A stretch of 64,000 nt of DNA from Gracilariopsis chorda (lineage: Eukaryota; Rhodophyta; Florideophyceae; Gracilariales; Gracilariaceae), in contig NBIV01000003.1 in NCBI GenBank assembly GCA_003194525.1, forward strand, positions 186,001 through 250,000, in the 5' to 3' direction. Both the position numbers and the translations under genes were made by a program. Each line of letters starts with the position of its first letter. Within the stretch, counting starts at the first letter, position 1. Below, one piece after another: positions 10,740 through 21,690 of the stretch. The notes under the pieces were generated by a model. It did not search any database, was not told where the DNA came from, and saw nothing but the letters and a program-made list of their open reading frames with translations.

Positions 10740-11719
10740 ACAAATTTTGTACAATTTTGTACGTGTAAGCGAGAAGACTTAACTACGGAACATTGGTCGC
10801 CTAAGTAAAATCACATCTTAAGGCGCAACCGTCAGTAAAGCGATGCAGCGCGGTGGTGATCACTGACGAAGGGAGGACCGTGCCAGCACAATACAATTTA
10901 ACACATGATCCCATTCCGCGATACAGTGCAGTTTATTAGAGGAGTGCTCTTTCTTCAATACGATACTTGCCCCCGATTCATAGCATCCTATCTTGCAGCC
11001 TTATGGCAGTTCTGATGAAAATAATTTCACATGAAACAAAATCGCGAATAGTATCCGCCCTGGAACTCGCTTGCCCAATTTTATGGATTAGAGTGTTGAC
11101 GAGGTGCAGCACAAGACCGGAGCAGCGATAAGAATTCTCATTAAAATGCAATAAGCAATGCCACAGATGCACTTCTGGAACGTAATTCTTTTGTTTCCAC
11201 AGGTGATAGTTGGTCAGAAAGAGTTTATGATTCAGCATACTCCTGCAATTTTTGTTTCTGAAGTCGAACTAACCTGCATTGCTTTCAAATCTGCTGCAAG
11301 CAGCCACCGTGAACCGTGGGGAAAGAGCGGGAAGAACACATGTGCTGTTGGGTTGAGTGTAGGACGCGGTGACGACTTGCCAACGACAAGCATAACACTA
11401 CTGTGAGTCCAGAATGATGCATCCGAAGTTGTTAGAGGATTGCACATGTGGGAAATACAACAATACACTTTCTCCTACATAGAGCGCTTACATTTCTTAG
11501 ATAGTTGGTATTGTTCTTCAATGGCGTGGAAATAAGGGACAAGTGCCCATTTGGACCTTACCCTTTCCCGTACTTCTGAATCATGAAAACCGAACTCTAG
11601 ACCCATGGTCAGCACTATAACCTCAGGATACAGTGGGAGGATCCAGGAATTGACAAACTGAGAGAGTGACACGCTTGTATCCAATAGGGCGTCGCAAAAA
11701 AAAACTTCACTCGCTGCAA

Positions 11720-11768
11720 GTTTGTCGTTTTGCAGCGGGGTTCTGGTACCCGCTGCAAAACGACAAAC
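11720..11768. repeat. Perfect hairpin, 20 bp arms, 9 nt spacer
   Basis: The arm at 11720-11739 (GTTTGTCGTTTTGC...) is matched exactly by its reverse complement at 11749-11768. Confidence 0.9.
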
Positions 11769-11830
11769 GCTGATATCCAGTAAGTGACAAGCAACCAACT
11801 CTCCTTTTACGAATATCAGACCCAACCCAC

Positions 11831-11881
11831 CTCCATCTAACTACCGTCTCCATCTAACTACCGTCTCCATCTAACTACCGT
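11831..11881. repeat. Three perfect copies of a 17 bp unit
   Basis: CTCCATCTAACTACCGT occurs three times head to tail, about 60 bp before the Harbinger-2 transposase. Confidence 0.9.
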
Positions 11882-11938
11882 CCCCTCAGCTGTTCCACAT
11901 TACTAACTTCGACAACATGCACTGCGATATCTTTCAGG

Positions 11939-13125
11939 ATGAGAACTGACACAAAACTGTTTGTTATGCTCTTTCTTCTCGGTACTATGTGGTGGAATAC
12001 AACCATGTTTCGTTTGAACACAGTTTACGATCTTCAACCGCAACGACGCATCTCGAAAAAGAGAAAGTTGAAACGAGTCGGGTTAAAAAAAGGTATCCAC
12101 GCTCAAGTCGGCACGGACTGGTATGAATTGTTATCCTGTGGTAAAGATGACAATTTCATCGTCCATTTGAACGTTAACAGATGGCGGTTCTTCCACGAAC
12201 TTCTTCCTCAAATTGAGAACGTGCGTCAAAACTGTGAATATTATTCTCCATATTCCAAGCATGGCAAGAACAGAGGACGAAAAGCAGGTTGCGATCAGTG
12301 GACCTTCTGGGATTGGTACTGTGGTATGTCAGAACAGCAGATGTTATGTACTCGCTTTGCCCAATATTCGGCCTTGTGCCGTCTAGCGTGAGTGCGTGGT
12401 TAAAATACGGATTAATGTTGATGTTGAGAGCTCTAAAAGCCGGAAACATACCGGAAGCTCGAATTGAATGGCCAAGTATAGTGGAGATGCAAGATTCTGC
12501 AAGAAGTCTGGAGCAGTCGAAAACAGAAGCAGCCATATATTTGAAGGGAGTATTTGGCGTTGTTGATGGCGGCCGTTTCCGTTGCGCAAGTTACGATGAT
12601 TCTAACCTCCAGAACGCTTACTTCGAAGGATATACGCAGAATACAGAGGTTACAAACCTGTTCGTGTGGAACTTCTATGGGGAAATCATCCATGCAGCGA
12701 TCAACTACCCAGGCTCATGGCACGATTCGAAGATAGCAGGAGTTTCTGGTCTATACTGGCCACGATTGTCTGACGAGATCACCCCACCGGGATACGCAAT
12801 CATTGGTGATAGTGCATTCGCAGCCAACATAACAGTAACAAACGGGAAGTTGTTGCGCTCTAGGAAGTCAAACGAAGCAAACCAGGTGCGGAGGTCTATA
12901 GAGATGGTGGCAGTAGACTGTGTACTTGAGAAAATATATCCCGCTTACCGCCAGACTGCGGAGTGGGGTGTGAACGCCTTAAAAATTCCTTTCCGAAGAC
13001 TTCGTACAATACTGCCAGCTGATAGTGGAAGACGTTTTGATATAATTGCGATTTGCTGTCACCTAATGAATTATCGAACACGTACAATTGGACATAATGA
13101 GATACGGTCAGTGTTCGAGGTATGA
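11939..13125 (+). pseudogene. PIF/Harbinger transposase 2 (DDE_Tnp_4), one frame change
   Basis: An N-terminal frame (11939 to about 12290) ending in HGKNRGRKAG leads into a second frame (about 12289-13125) that starts RSVDLLGLVLWYVRT, the conserved helix-turn-helix region. All three catalytic residues are visible: Asp in GVVDGGRF, Asp in IIGDSAF and Glu in RQTAEWGVNALK, with NYPGSWHDSKIAG between. The change of frame near 12290, where no short GT-AG intron is obvious, suggests a one-base frameshift; otherwise the copy is well preserved. It is clearly diverged from the Harbinger copy at 0.6-1.7 kb. A SANT-type partner would be expected on the opposite strand downstream. Confidence 0.85.
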
Positions 13126-13149
13126 AAATGTTGCGGATGTAGTTGGTGG

Positions 13150-13537
13150 TTTCACTTACCTGCAATATATACAACCCCCTTTTCCTAGTAAGCAGTAGCA
13201 GCAGGCTCTTGTAGGCGCAATCCGTGCATTGGTACGCATGCACATAAACCTTTGCTGGTTCCCCCGAGCGAGCGACATAATCTAGATGTTTCTTATCCGA
13301 CTCTTGGTCATGTTTTTCCTGTACAGCGGCCTCCTTGGCACCCTCTTGCTCACGCTACTTAATGCGTTGTTGCACGACGCCATCAAACAGCGACTTGGCA
13401 TGCACCTCATGCAGACGTAAAGCTGCTGTGGCTGCCATGGGCGCTTGTTGCATGTCGATATGCTTAATTTCATGCGTCATTTGTTGAGCGTAGCTAAGAG
13501 CTCCCAAACCCTCCAATGAGAACTCTGACAATACCAC
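13150..13537 (-). pseudogene. Possible Harbinger-2 companion tail
   Basis: A minus-strand frame convergent with the transposase encodes EGLGALSYAQQMTHEIKHID, then after an in-frame TAG (about 13355) a charged segment REQEGAKEAAVQEKHDQESD. The charged tail and convergent position resemble the companion gene of the first Harbinger element, but no SANT domain is visible. Confidence 0.3.
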
Positions 13538-13807
13538 GTCACATAACGACGAGAAAGAAAATAGTAAAGAGAAGTCCGGAAAAGAGAGAAGAAAACTCGT
13601 ACAAAGTGCACCGTAACCCGCCTGTCTGCATTCCGTACTCCTAGCAACAGCTTATAGAATCTTCAGCAACAGTGCCAAGACAAACTGGAAATAAAAGCCG
13701 GTTTACCATCTTCTCACTTTATGCCTTCGAATCAAACCTTGCTTTGACATCGGATTCAAATGCCCGTTTTCATTGCTTGGGGCGTCATTCTTGTTTTCCT
13801 TTCCCGT

Positions 13808-16800
13808 TCATTTGTTGCGGTTTCTATTAGTTACATCATTCTTATGGATTGGACCATCTTCCTCACGAACATGAGTCCCCTGCGCCACTCGTTGAGGCCG
13901 ACTGGTTGTGCGCGACCCGCGGCTTCGTTCGTTGGATTCAAGATCACCAGTAGAACCTTCGACATTCCTGTCAGAAGTTCCTTCAGAGATTCTTGCAGCA
14001 GACTGCTCAGAGGGTGTACTCTTTCGTCTACTTACGCGTGTAGCGTACTTACTTATTTGTTGAGATTGCTGGTCTTTGCGCTGTGGTACGGTATCTTGTG
14101 GGACGTCCTGCGATTCTTTTCCATCCCCGTCCATCAACGATCTTGGTGTACTAGAATAAGTTCTGCCCCGTCTCTTTTGGGTGGCGCGTGGACTAGCTCG
14201 AGTTCCACCCCTATTCCCGGACCTACGAGCCATATGGTGCTTTTGCTGTGATGCGATGGCTTCCTGTTCTTCTCCGTCGTGGTTGTTACTCTGCCGGTCC
14301 GCTCTTCTCGGTGGTTCGGATTCGTTCGAATTCAAGTCGGAAACCTGTTCTTCGAGAACTCCTGATTCATTACCTTGAGAGTCTCTTTTATCGCTAGTAT
14401 CTTGGTCGTTAGGCCCAGCTCTCTGGGTGGCCTTGGGAGCATTATTTCGAAGGTCCGAATCAGTCCCCAAAGCCTCCGGTCTTTGCAACTTTGGGCTCGT
14501 TTTTCTGTTGTTTGACGAATTATTGCTGCGTCTTGTTCGCTTTGGAGGACTTAGGGATGCATCAGGAACTTCTCTGTTCGCTCTCTTGCGAATTGCGACC
14601 GGGGAGTTCTGATACTCCATCATGTTCCTCGCAACATCCGCTGCTGTCGTCGCGGTTGTCTTAATATCTTCTGAGTCCTGTTCCAAGATCCCTTCCTCAT
14701 CTCCATCTTCGTTGTCATCGCTGGAATAGTTCTCCATTCTAGCATAATCTACTCTCGCCTTCTGCCTCGAGGACTTTATAACGTTTGAAGGCTCTGGAGG
14801 CGGGGTGTGTGAAGTGGGAGAAGTAGCCCGTCTTCTTCTTCTCTTGGAACGCGGCCCACGTTGGGATCTCGGTCTTTCACTTGCCCTCATCATGGGAGGC
14901 AGCTCCGGAGGCCTTCCATCAGCGATGGCTTCAAAAGAAGAATGGAAATGGTCAAAGAGATCGATCAATTCATCGTCCAACGCTTCTGCATACTTGTTTC
15001 GAAGGTGATCAATTGTTTTCATCGATCCCATCATACCTTTGGCATCTTCCTGGGAAAAATGAGATATCAAGGCAAAACTTGAGGAAGACAGAACGAACAG
15101 TTTTCCTACAAAATCTGTGGCATCTGATGCTTCGGCACAGTGATCAAAGAGAGCGTGAAGCAGGTCTATAGATCCTTTCGCCTTCAAATCTCGACGATGT
15201 CGGAATAAAACACAGATATCAGCCAGTTCCCTGATTATACTCTGCCGTTCTTTCTTATCACACTGCAGCTTAAGCACCTCGTGCAGCGCTCCAACAATGT
15301 CTCTTGATAGAGCGTTCCCACATATTTGGCGCTGTTGGAGATAGTCCCGGCACACGCGAAAAGATGTGTATTCGTTACTTTCTGCTTTGGCTTCTTTCCG
15401 GGGTTTGATAAGAACTCCAAAAAGCGGAAGGTGAGAGATATGTCGCGAAAGCAAAGACTGCAAAGATGCCTGAACAAGAGATGCGAAAAAGTCTCTTACT
15501 TCTCTTTCTTGAAGTCCTGCTTGGCCACGATTTCTTCCAGATCCTCTAGGGGAAGACAGTTTCAACTCATACTCAACAAGGGTGGTGACCACGGACCTGG
15601 TCATGTACACCAACTGTGGGATCGTTTCTTTAAGGGAAAGAAAGTCGAGGTCGGGATCTGCAGGTGATGCGTTGTCGGATTCTGTTCGCTTCCGCAAGAT
15701 CATCATTGACATATTCTTCTCAATGCCGTGACATAGTGTTAAAACTATAAGAATGCATCGCGAACAAAGTAGCCTTACTGCCAAAGGAACAGAATCACAG
15801 GCGCAGATGCGTTGCAAGATATCAATTACATCAGCACCTTGGTTCCGATATTCTTGAACTTCTTCCAACTCCATTATCTTTTCATGTGATGTTTGGGACG
15901 AGCCCGTCGTAATCAACCGAGATCTTATCTTTGAAAATGTGCACACGGAAAAGGCGCATGCTGACCGAGATGCATCAATTGTGACATGGTCATTTAGCCC
16001 GGATAAATCGCCGTTTCTTTCTTGGAACTCCAAAACTTCCTTCACAACCTTATATGTGGAAGAGTCAGAATCTACAAGTTCTGTCAAGATTCGCAATTGA
16101 GACATAAGAGCTGCCACATTATCCGGTTCAGCCTTGGCGAGATCTGTACGGATTTGCAGTGCAAGATCTTTGGAAACTCGTTGACAGCAAAGCTGCAAGG
16201 AAGTACAGGTCTCCTTTTTCAAAGGATTCTGTTCAGACAGAAAATTCCTTAGTGTCTCGGCGCAAGCTGAAGAGACCTCCTCTGAACCAGTGTGCTTCAC
16301 CAGTACCCCAATGATACGCTCTAGCATCGCGGAAAAATGGCCATCCTGGCCCTGTTGATCAAATGTTGTCATTGTGAAGTGCCTTGGTAGCTGCACCAAA
16401 GTGCTGATTGTTTTCGGGTCGGATTGATACTGAATTAGTAACCTAGGCAGCAGAGTCAGAAACTGTTTGGATAGCAGAGTCAACGGTGTTTAGGGGTCCG
16501 AATATTCCCCTTTCTCAACTATCCTTGCTTGCATAGGATCTCCGTTTCCGCTGGCTTCCGCTGCAGAGGCCAAGATCATCTCGCACAATACACCCTTTTC
16601 ACTATCACTCAAAGCTTCTCCGTCTTGACTCGCCGTGTCAGGTTGTTGGTCTTCAAGCAGAAGCTCTTCAAAGGCCTGCCAACACCGAAGGGAAGGTAAA
16701 TAATCCCAAACAGCATCCACAGCGAGTGCAGCATCTACCCCATCATCTCCTTTTCTTACAATAGCAAATAAGAGTGCCCTTATGTCCTCCCGAGCCCCTT

Positions 16801-18073
16801 CGACAGGGGGGATTTCTCGCAAAAGTGTATTAAACGGACCAGTACATGCACGCTTCCCGTTCCGTTTTCGTTGGACACGGCTCCGCTTCGACGCGGACGA
16901 AGGAACGTCGTCGATGTCCATAGTAACCATAGTTGTCAAGAATTCGCCTGCTGCACGTCGAACGTCTGTGTGATGATCTTCAAGTGCGATATCACATATC
17001 GACTCACACTGAGCAGGTCTCAAGAGTTTGTCATTACTGTTATGTGGCAAAAGGAAATTAAGCAAACGGATGGCAGTTGCAGCAACGGTGTCGTCTTTGT
17101 CACAAGCCATGTCAATGATGCGATCACAGAAACGCTGCAGAAATGTTTCGAAGTTGGCAAAATACTCTTTCTTCTTTAGCATACGATGTAGAACCTCGAG
17201 GCTTGTCTTTCGAACGACAGCGTCTTTATCTGACAAAAGCCATCCGATGTACTTGTTATGGGTGTCATCCAAAAACTGATCACGAAACATCATGATCCAT
17301 CCTACCAATGCTGATAGCGACATGGAGCGCACGTCGGCATATATATCGCGATAGCGGCCAATGAAGATACTTCTGTATACTTTATCTGAAAGTTCTGTGA
17401 GCTCACTGTTCTTCGCAGTTAGCTCATCAACCTTGTTAGCAAGTTCCTTCTCCTTTGGAGGGAGTTCTTTCTTCTTGTCTTTCCCTTGAGCTGCTCGTTT
17501 CTTGGCGCCGCGCGCGCTGTCGTTACGTTGACTGATCCCACTACGTCTCTTTTCTGTGTTCAGTTGTCTTTGAATGCTAGCAAGCTGTTTTCGTAACTGT
17601 GTGCCAACTTCGATGAACCCATCTACAAGTCAATACGCAGCAAGAGTAGCGGAAACTCTGAGAGTTCGAATCGGAGAACCAGACATGGACTCAAGCCAAG
17701 GAATAAGCGTTTCAAAGCAATCAGTGTCATACAAGACTATATCCGGAGCCTCAGATGCAACGCGGCGCCAAAAGTCTTCGTAGGTTCGACGCACTCTTCG
17801 AGATGGCGTATTCTTTGCTAGCACGACGACTTTCTCGGGTGCATCAACGGCTAGGACTTGACATAAGTCCCTAACGCTTTCTTGTGGTTCATTGGCAATA
17901 ATCATGTCCGAAGTGACCAGCTGCTCACGGGAAAAGGGTACAGGTCGCGCCGCGCTGATGAAAAGGGACACGATGGCCGCCATGGCCTCTGGGCCGTTGA
18001 TAGATACATGAGACATCCAGGCAGTGACAAGTCCGGGTGAGCTCTTGGTTCGGTTGTTCGAGAGCCTGGTCAT
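13808..18073 (-). CDS. SCC3: Cohesin subunit SCC3/STAG, with two in-frame stops
   Basis: One continuous frame of about 1,420 codons matches SCC3/STAG (human STAG proteins are about 1,250). The N-terminal STAG domain (about 18073-17630) ends in IRTLRVSATLAAY. A basic linker follows, then the stromalin conservative domain (about 17330-16950) with GRYRDIYADVRSMSLSALVG, KYIGWLLSDKDAVVRK and RRAAGEFLTTM. Next come FLTLLPRLLIQYQSDP, a helical C-terminal half and an acidic then basic disordered tail. The product closes the cohesin ring on chromatin with SMC1, SMC3 and the kleisin. In-frame TGA (17630-17632) falls where homologues have a sense codon; in-frame TAA (16490-16492) could be removed by a 57 nt GT-AG intron. 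Pseudogene, recoding or consensus error are all possible. A pyrimidine tract plus CAG at 18108 suggests an upstream first exon that I could not identify. Confidence 0.85.
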
Positions 18074-18107
18074 CTTGAAAAGGTTCGTACACAAAATCGA
18101 AGCATGG

Positions 18108-18135
18108 CTGCGACGAAGGAGAAGCGGTGGAGAGA
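18108..18135 (-). other. Possible 3' splice site before the SCC3 STAG-domain exon
   Basis: On the minus strand a pyrimidine-rich run (CTTCTCCTTCGTCGCAG) precedes the frame that reads HASILCTNLFKM, which aligns with the start of the STAG domain. An upstream coding exon is expected because STAG proteins have residues before this point. Confidence 0.35.
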
Positions 18136-18498
18136 TGGTGTGTGCTGTGGGTGACGGACGGAGGCGCAATAGATACGAAGGCACGGCGGCGCTTGGCGCA
18201 CACAGCAACGAGATTGGCAGTGTTCTGACAAGCGCAAGATGCAGCGTAGCGCCAGCGCGGTGCCCGCTGTGTGGCCACGTGGTGGGGCCACCACAAAACG
18301 ACCTGAAGAGCAGAGCACTGGCGCAAAGCGCAACTCGCCGATATGACACCTACGTCACAGCATTGCGATGGGCGAGCGGCTGTCGGAGGTGGTGATACCT
18401 GCAACGCCCACGCCCCCGCGCGCGTGCACGGACGGCGCTGCCACTGACGAAGACGCCCACGCCCACGCCACCATGACGGCGAATCGCAGCCCACGCCG

Positions 18499-18744
18499 AT
18501 GGTGCTGCACACAAGCGCGGACGACGCGTTCGACCAGGTGCTCATGAGGTGCAACATTGTCGCCGCCGCTAACACCACGCAGCTCAGCACCTTTGTGTTA
18601 CATTTCCAACCCTCCGCCGTTGCGTTCGCCGAATGGAACGCCGCGCCGTGCAGTTCAATTTGCGCCATTGCCATAGCGCCGGACGCCGCCGTGCTGGCGC
18701 TGCTCATTGCCGATCACTCTTCCGTTGAGCTCACGCTGTTGTGA
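18499..18744 (+). CDS. Short hypothetical ORF, possible exon divergent from SCC3
   Basis: 81 codons from ATG in a GC-rich block: MVLHTSADDAFDQVLMRCN and onward to ADHSSVELTLL. Composition looks protein-like (alternating hydrophobic and polar) and it lies divergent from SCC3. The same frame is open upstream for only about 25 codons. I do not recognise a family. It could be the last exon of a gene or chance. Confidence 0.25.
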   Translation: MVLHTSADDAFDQVLMRCNIVAAANTTQLSTFVLHFQPSAVAFAEWNAAPCSSICAIAIAPDAAVLALLIADHSSVELTLL

Positions 18745-19204
18745 GCGTGTTCGCTGCGTCAATTGCTGCGCCTCGGCTTGCCCTCCACACCCTAGACGTC
18801 CGTCTCGGCTGCATTCTTCTCAGCCCTGTCTGTTCGCCCGCCCGATCACTTCGCGCTTCGCGGTCACATGTTGCCCCCTAATCAACACGCCGCCTTCCAG
18901 TCCATCTCCAAACAACACCACCATCTCCGTCCTCAACAACACACCCCTTCCAGCGCCTGCGCGCCCAGCTGGTTTGTCTCGCCCTCAACGTTTTGCTTAT
19001 CTACTCCTTCTCTCCTGATTACTCCCGTCTCCACTCCTATTCCACCCACAAACTATCGCACACATCTGCCACGCTCGTCTTGCTTCCCACCTTGCCACAC
19101 CACAACCACGCCTCATTGCTACCCGTAAACTGCTTTCTGCACATTTTGTACTCATCCATAGTCATGTATTCCTCTTTACTTATTCCAATCCAAACCCATC
19201 GCAT
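18745..19204. other. Pyrimidine-rich non-coding stretch
   Basis: Strongly C/T-rich on the + strand with very little G, consistent with untranslated or spacer DNA. No gene seen. Confidence 0.4.
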
Positions 19205-19963
19205 CTACATCTCATTCTCAGATTCGTCTAAACATTGTCGTAGTTCAGACGGGGATTGAAATATCTCTCCTATACTCGGCAGCACTGCTGGTGCACTTGC
19301 TGGAACCGGATAAGTTTTCTGTCGAGGTAAAAGATCCTTAAGAACTGTACGCATTGCAGCTTCTGTTTCTTTCCGAACCAAGTCTTGAACAGCGGATATA
19401 GATACAACACTTCCTTCCTTCTGCACAGAACCCTTGATACATTCAGCAATATCAAGCATGGTCGTCGTCATAGCTTCCATGTGTTTTGCGATATCTACCT
19501 GCATCCGTTTCGCCAATGGTAGCCTGGGGTTATCTGTTAATCTTCGTTTCCTACTTTCACCAACAACACCAGAGGTTCTTCTCGCATTCTCGATTTCCTT
19601 CTCGGACGGTGCAAGGTTTTCATCGTGGTTTCCAAGCACAGTCGCCTGTGCTTTTGCTTGAATATCACGATAAATTTGTTTCGCACGGCGCACTTCGGGT
19701 AGCATATGTGGATCTCCGGTTGGTTTTCGCGTGTAAGCCAGATGATCAAACTTATCCTTCAAACTGTCTGCGGTTCTTCTCGGTCGGTCGTTCTCTTCCG
19801 CCCACTGCATGAACTTTTCTGCAACTCTGGCCCAATGGTTTCTACCAAGTGGTTCAATGTCCGCTACCAAATCAAGGAGCTTCCGCATATCTTCTGCATT
19901 GTAGTTGAGACTACCGCGACGAGAGTGAATACCTTTCTGTAACCGTTTATTTATCTCGCTCAT
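19205..19963 (-). CDS. Myb/SANT-like DUF6818-type DNA-binding protein
   Basis: 252 residues from ATG to TAG. Residues about 15-90 match the Myb/SANT-like DUF6818 pattern: RRGSLNYNAEDMRKLLDLV, EPLGRNHWARVAEKFMQWAEE, RTADSLKDKFDHLAYTRKP, TGDPHMLPEVRRAKQIYRDI. The regular aromatic/tryptophan positions fit three helices. A basic patch (ESRKRRLTDNPRLPLAKRMQ, about 135-155) could be a nuclear localisation signal, and the C-terminal part is helical and acidic. Proteins of this kind are numerous in oomycetes and some algae and are presumed DNA-binding. They also occur as transposon companions, so this could be domesticated or element-derived. A Copia element begins 311 bp upstream of the ATG, probably within the promoter. 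Confidence 0.7.
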   Translation of the reverse strand: MSEINKRLQKGIHSRRGSLNYNAEDMRKLLDLVADIEPLGRNHWARVAEKFMQWAEENDRPRRTADSLKDKFDHLAYTRKPTGDPHMLPEVRRAKQIYRDIQAKAQATVLGNHDENLAPSEKEIENARRTSGVVGESRKRRLTDNPRLPLAKRMQVDIAKHMEAMTTTMLDIAECIKGSVQKEGSVVSISAVQDLVRKETEAAMRTVLKDLLPRQKTYPVPASAPAVLPSIGEIFQSPSELRQCLDESENEM

Positions 19964-20274
19964 CGTGTAAAGTAGACGGTTATACTTTTATTTGTAACGG
20001 AATAGGTGAGGCAAGGAAGGAAACCAAAGGAAAAAGCTGTATGCTTCACAAGAAGTTGAGTTGGATAGGAAGCGCGAGCGAAACTCCATGCTGGAACTTT
20101 GTACAAACGGCCATGCTTCTTTGTTGAAGCATGGTCATTTGTAGGTTTTGTTAACTGCGTAACCGTTTTTTTTTCTGACGGTGGTAAGTGGCCAAAAACC
20201 GGCAAGGCCATATCCCCTCCCGAGTTTGTCATTCTGTCAATTCCTGGATCCTCCCAGTCTTTGGGCGAGGGTAT

Positions 20275-20364
20275 TGTCAAACAGCATTACAGTGGAGATT
20301 AGATATATAGTCAAAGGCAGCAGCAGAACGAAGTAAAAGAAGAAGCTAGGACCTTTCACTCACA
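20275..20364 (+). repeat. Copia 5' LTR
   Basis: Starts TGTCAAACAGCATTAC and ends CACTCACA. It matches the 3' LTR closely where both exist but is 46 bp shorter. The PBS-like GGTTATGGGCCTC follows immediately. Confidence 0.8.
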
Positions 20365-20658
20365 GGTTATGGGCCTCACGCAACGATCACCAACATCGTA
20401 GCACCTAACTCCATCCTCTTCCCCAACAAATACGACACAACGGACCACCAACGCCAAGCTCGCCGCCAAGGACGGGCACTACGTCAAGATCCGTACATTC
20501 TACAACTTTACACAAACGCCATCCACACCGCCAACGACACACACCACCCCAAAGACACTACTCAATATAGTGAACGCATTACTCCACACACTCGCATTTC
20601 AACGCCTCACCAAGTATACAGCCACACTTTCAATCCCTTATCGTACATACCACTCATA

Positions 20659-21107
20659 ATGGAACACGACAAGCTCCACCGCATACCCGAGCTGGACGCA
20701 TCAAACTACGCACCATGGTACTTAGCCCTCCAAACCTATGCAGCCACCATCCAGGCCACCGAGCATCTTGACCAAAACCCACCAGCACCGATCGAACCCG
20801 AGGCTCTCCAGAACCACTACGGCAAGAAGAATAGACTTCTTGCGGCAGTTCTCAGCAGCGTTTCGTCCAAGATACTAGGACTGCTCATAGTCCCAGGTGA
20901 ACGTCCTACGCCGCATGAACTTGTAGAAAAGATCATCCGCCACATCACACAATCTTCTAAAGAAGATCATCAGTACCTCAAAACAGAAGCAGAAAGTATC
21001 ACCTTTAAAGACGATACCACTATCGACGAATACATTAAGAAGCACACGGATGTCCGTCAGAAAATGATAGCCGCACAATACCCCGACATCTCCGAAGAGA
21101 GCACAAC
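20659..21107 (+). CDS. gag: Copia gag, part left of the nested insertion
   Basis: Begins MEHDKLHRIPELDASNYAPW, the usual Copia gag opening with a conserved W, followed by a helical gag core. It ends at the target duplication of the nested Gypsy. Fossil part of the element. Confidence 0.8.
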
Positions 21108-21585
21108 TGTGAGATAGTGAAGTCCAGTGGATTCCGCAACTCTGGAGACCCATGTGGACGATACACGTTGTGTATCTGGCCCAAGGATGGCTATCTGTAT
21201 TTTATATAATTTATTTAGTTTTATTGAATTAGTAACCATAGGACTAGATATAGCTACTGTAGAGTAGGGCACTTTACAGTGCCACAGTGTCGAGGCGCCT
21301 CGGTGCCGATACTTAGGCACCTCGAGCTGCGCCTCCCCTAGGGACAGTAAACTCAGACACCCTTGTGAGTCTTGAGCACCCCCGTACTCGGTACTCACAA
21401 TTCCCTTTGGCCTTCAAGGTATCGCTACCGCAATTCCGACCTGTAGGACTGCGTAGTCAGCGCCACCCCATTGCGCCAACATTACCAGAGGTGTCGCCGC
21501 CGCTTCATTAACCTTAGGACCCCCCAGCTCTGCCACGCTACCACGAGACCATTAGGAGCTTGCCCACTTGGCTCACTATCCTACA
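21108..21585 (+). repeat. Gypsy-1 5' LTR
   Basis: 478 bp, TG...CA ends. It contains a TATA-like TTATATAATTTATTTAG and a GC-rich inverted repeat around GAGGCGCCTCGGTGCC. Confidence 0.95.
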
Positions 21586-21690
21586 TTTGGTCTCCCGACC
21601 TAGAATCCCCTTTGGACGTTTCGATACAGACCTTTAGGAAAGAAGAATTTACGGGATTCTACCTTTGGACTTTGGACCGACGGACTGGTA

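Larger units (their letters stand above)
8711..11938. other. Long non-coding stretch with short repeats
   Basis: No convincing gene in about 3.2 kb. It holds a 19 bp tandem duplication with CACGTG, two near-perfect hairpins and a 17 bp triple repeat, listed separately. Minus-strand frames at 10978-11238 and 11475-11825 have no recognisable domain, and the second spans a hairpin, so I do not call them. Confidence 0.4.

Noticed and set aside
11475-11825. 116-codon minus-strand frame
   Set aside because: It spans a perfect hairpin, has no family signature and no promoter evidence.
17580-17690. Intron hiding the SCC3 TGA
   Set aside because: The GT-AG pairs I could find either break the frame or remove the conserved SATLAA segment.
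17925-18707. Long minus-strand frame upstream of SCC3
   Set aside because: It runs through the STAG-domain exon in the wrong phase; Ala/Cys/Trp-rich chance composition.
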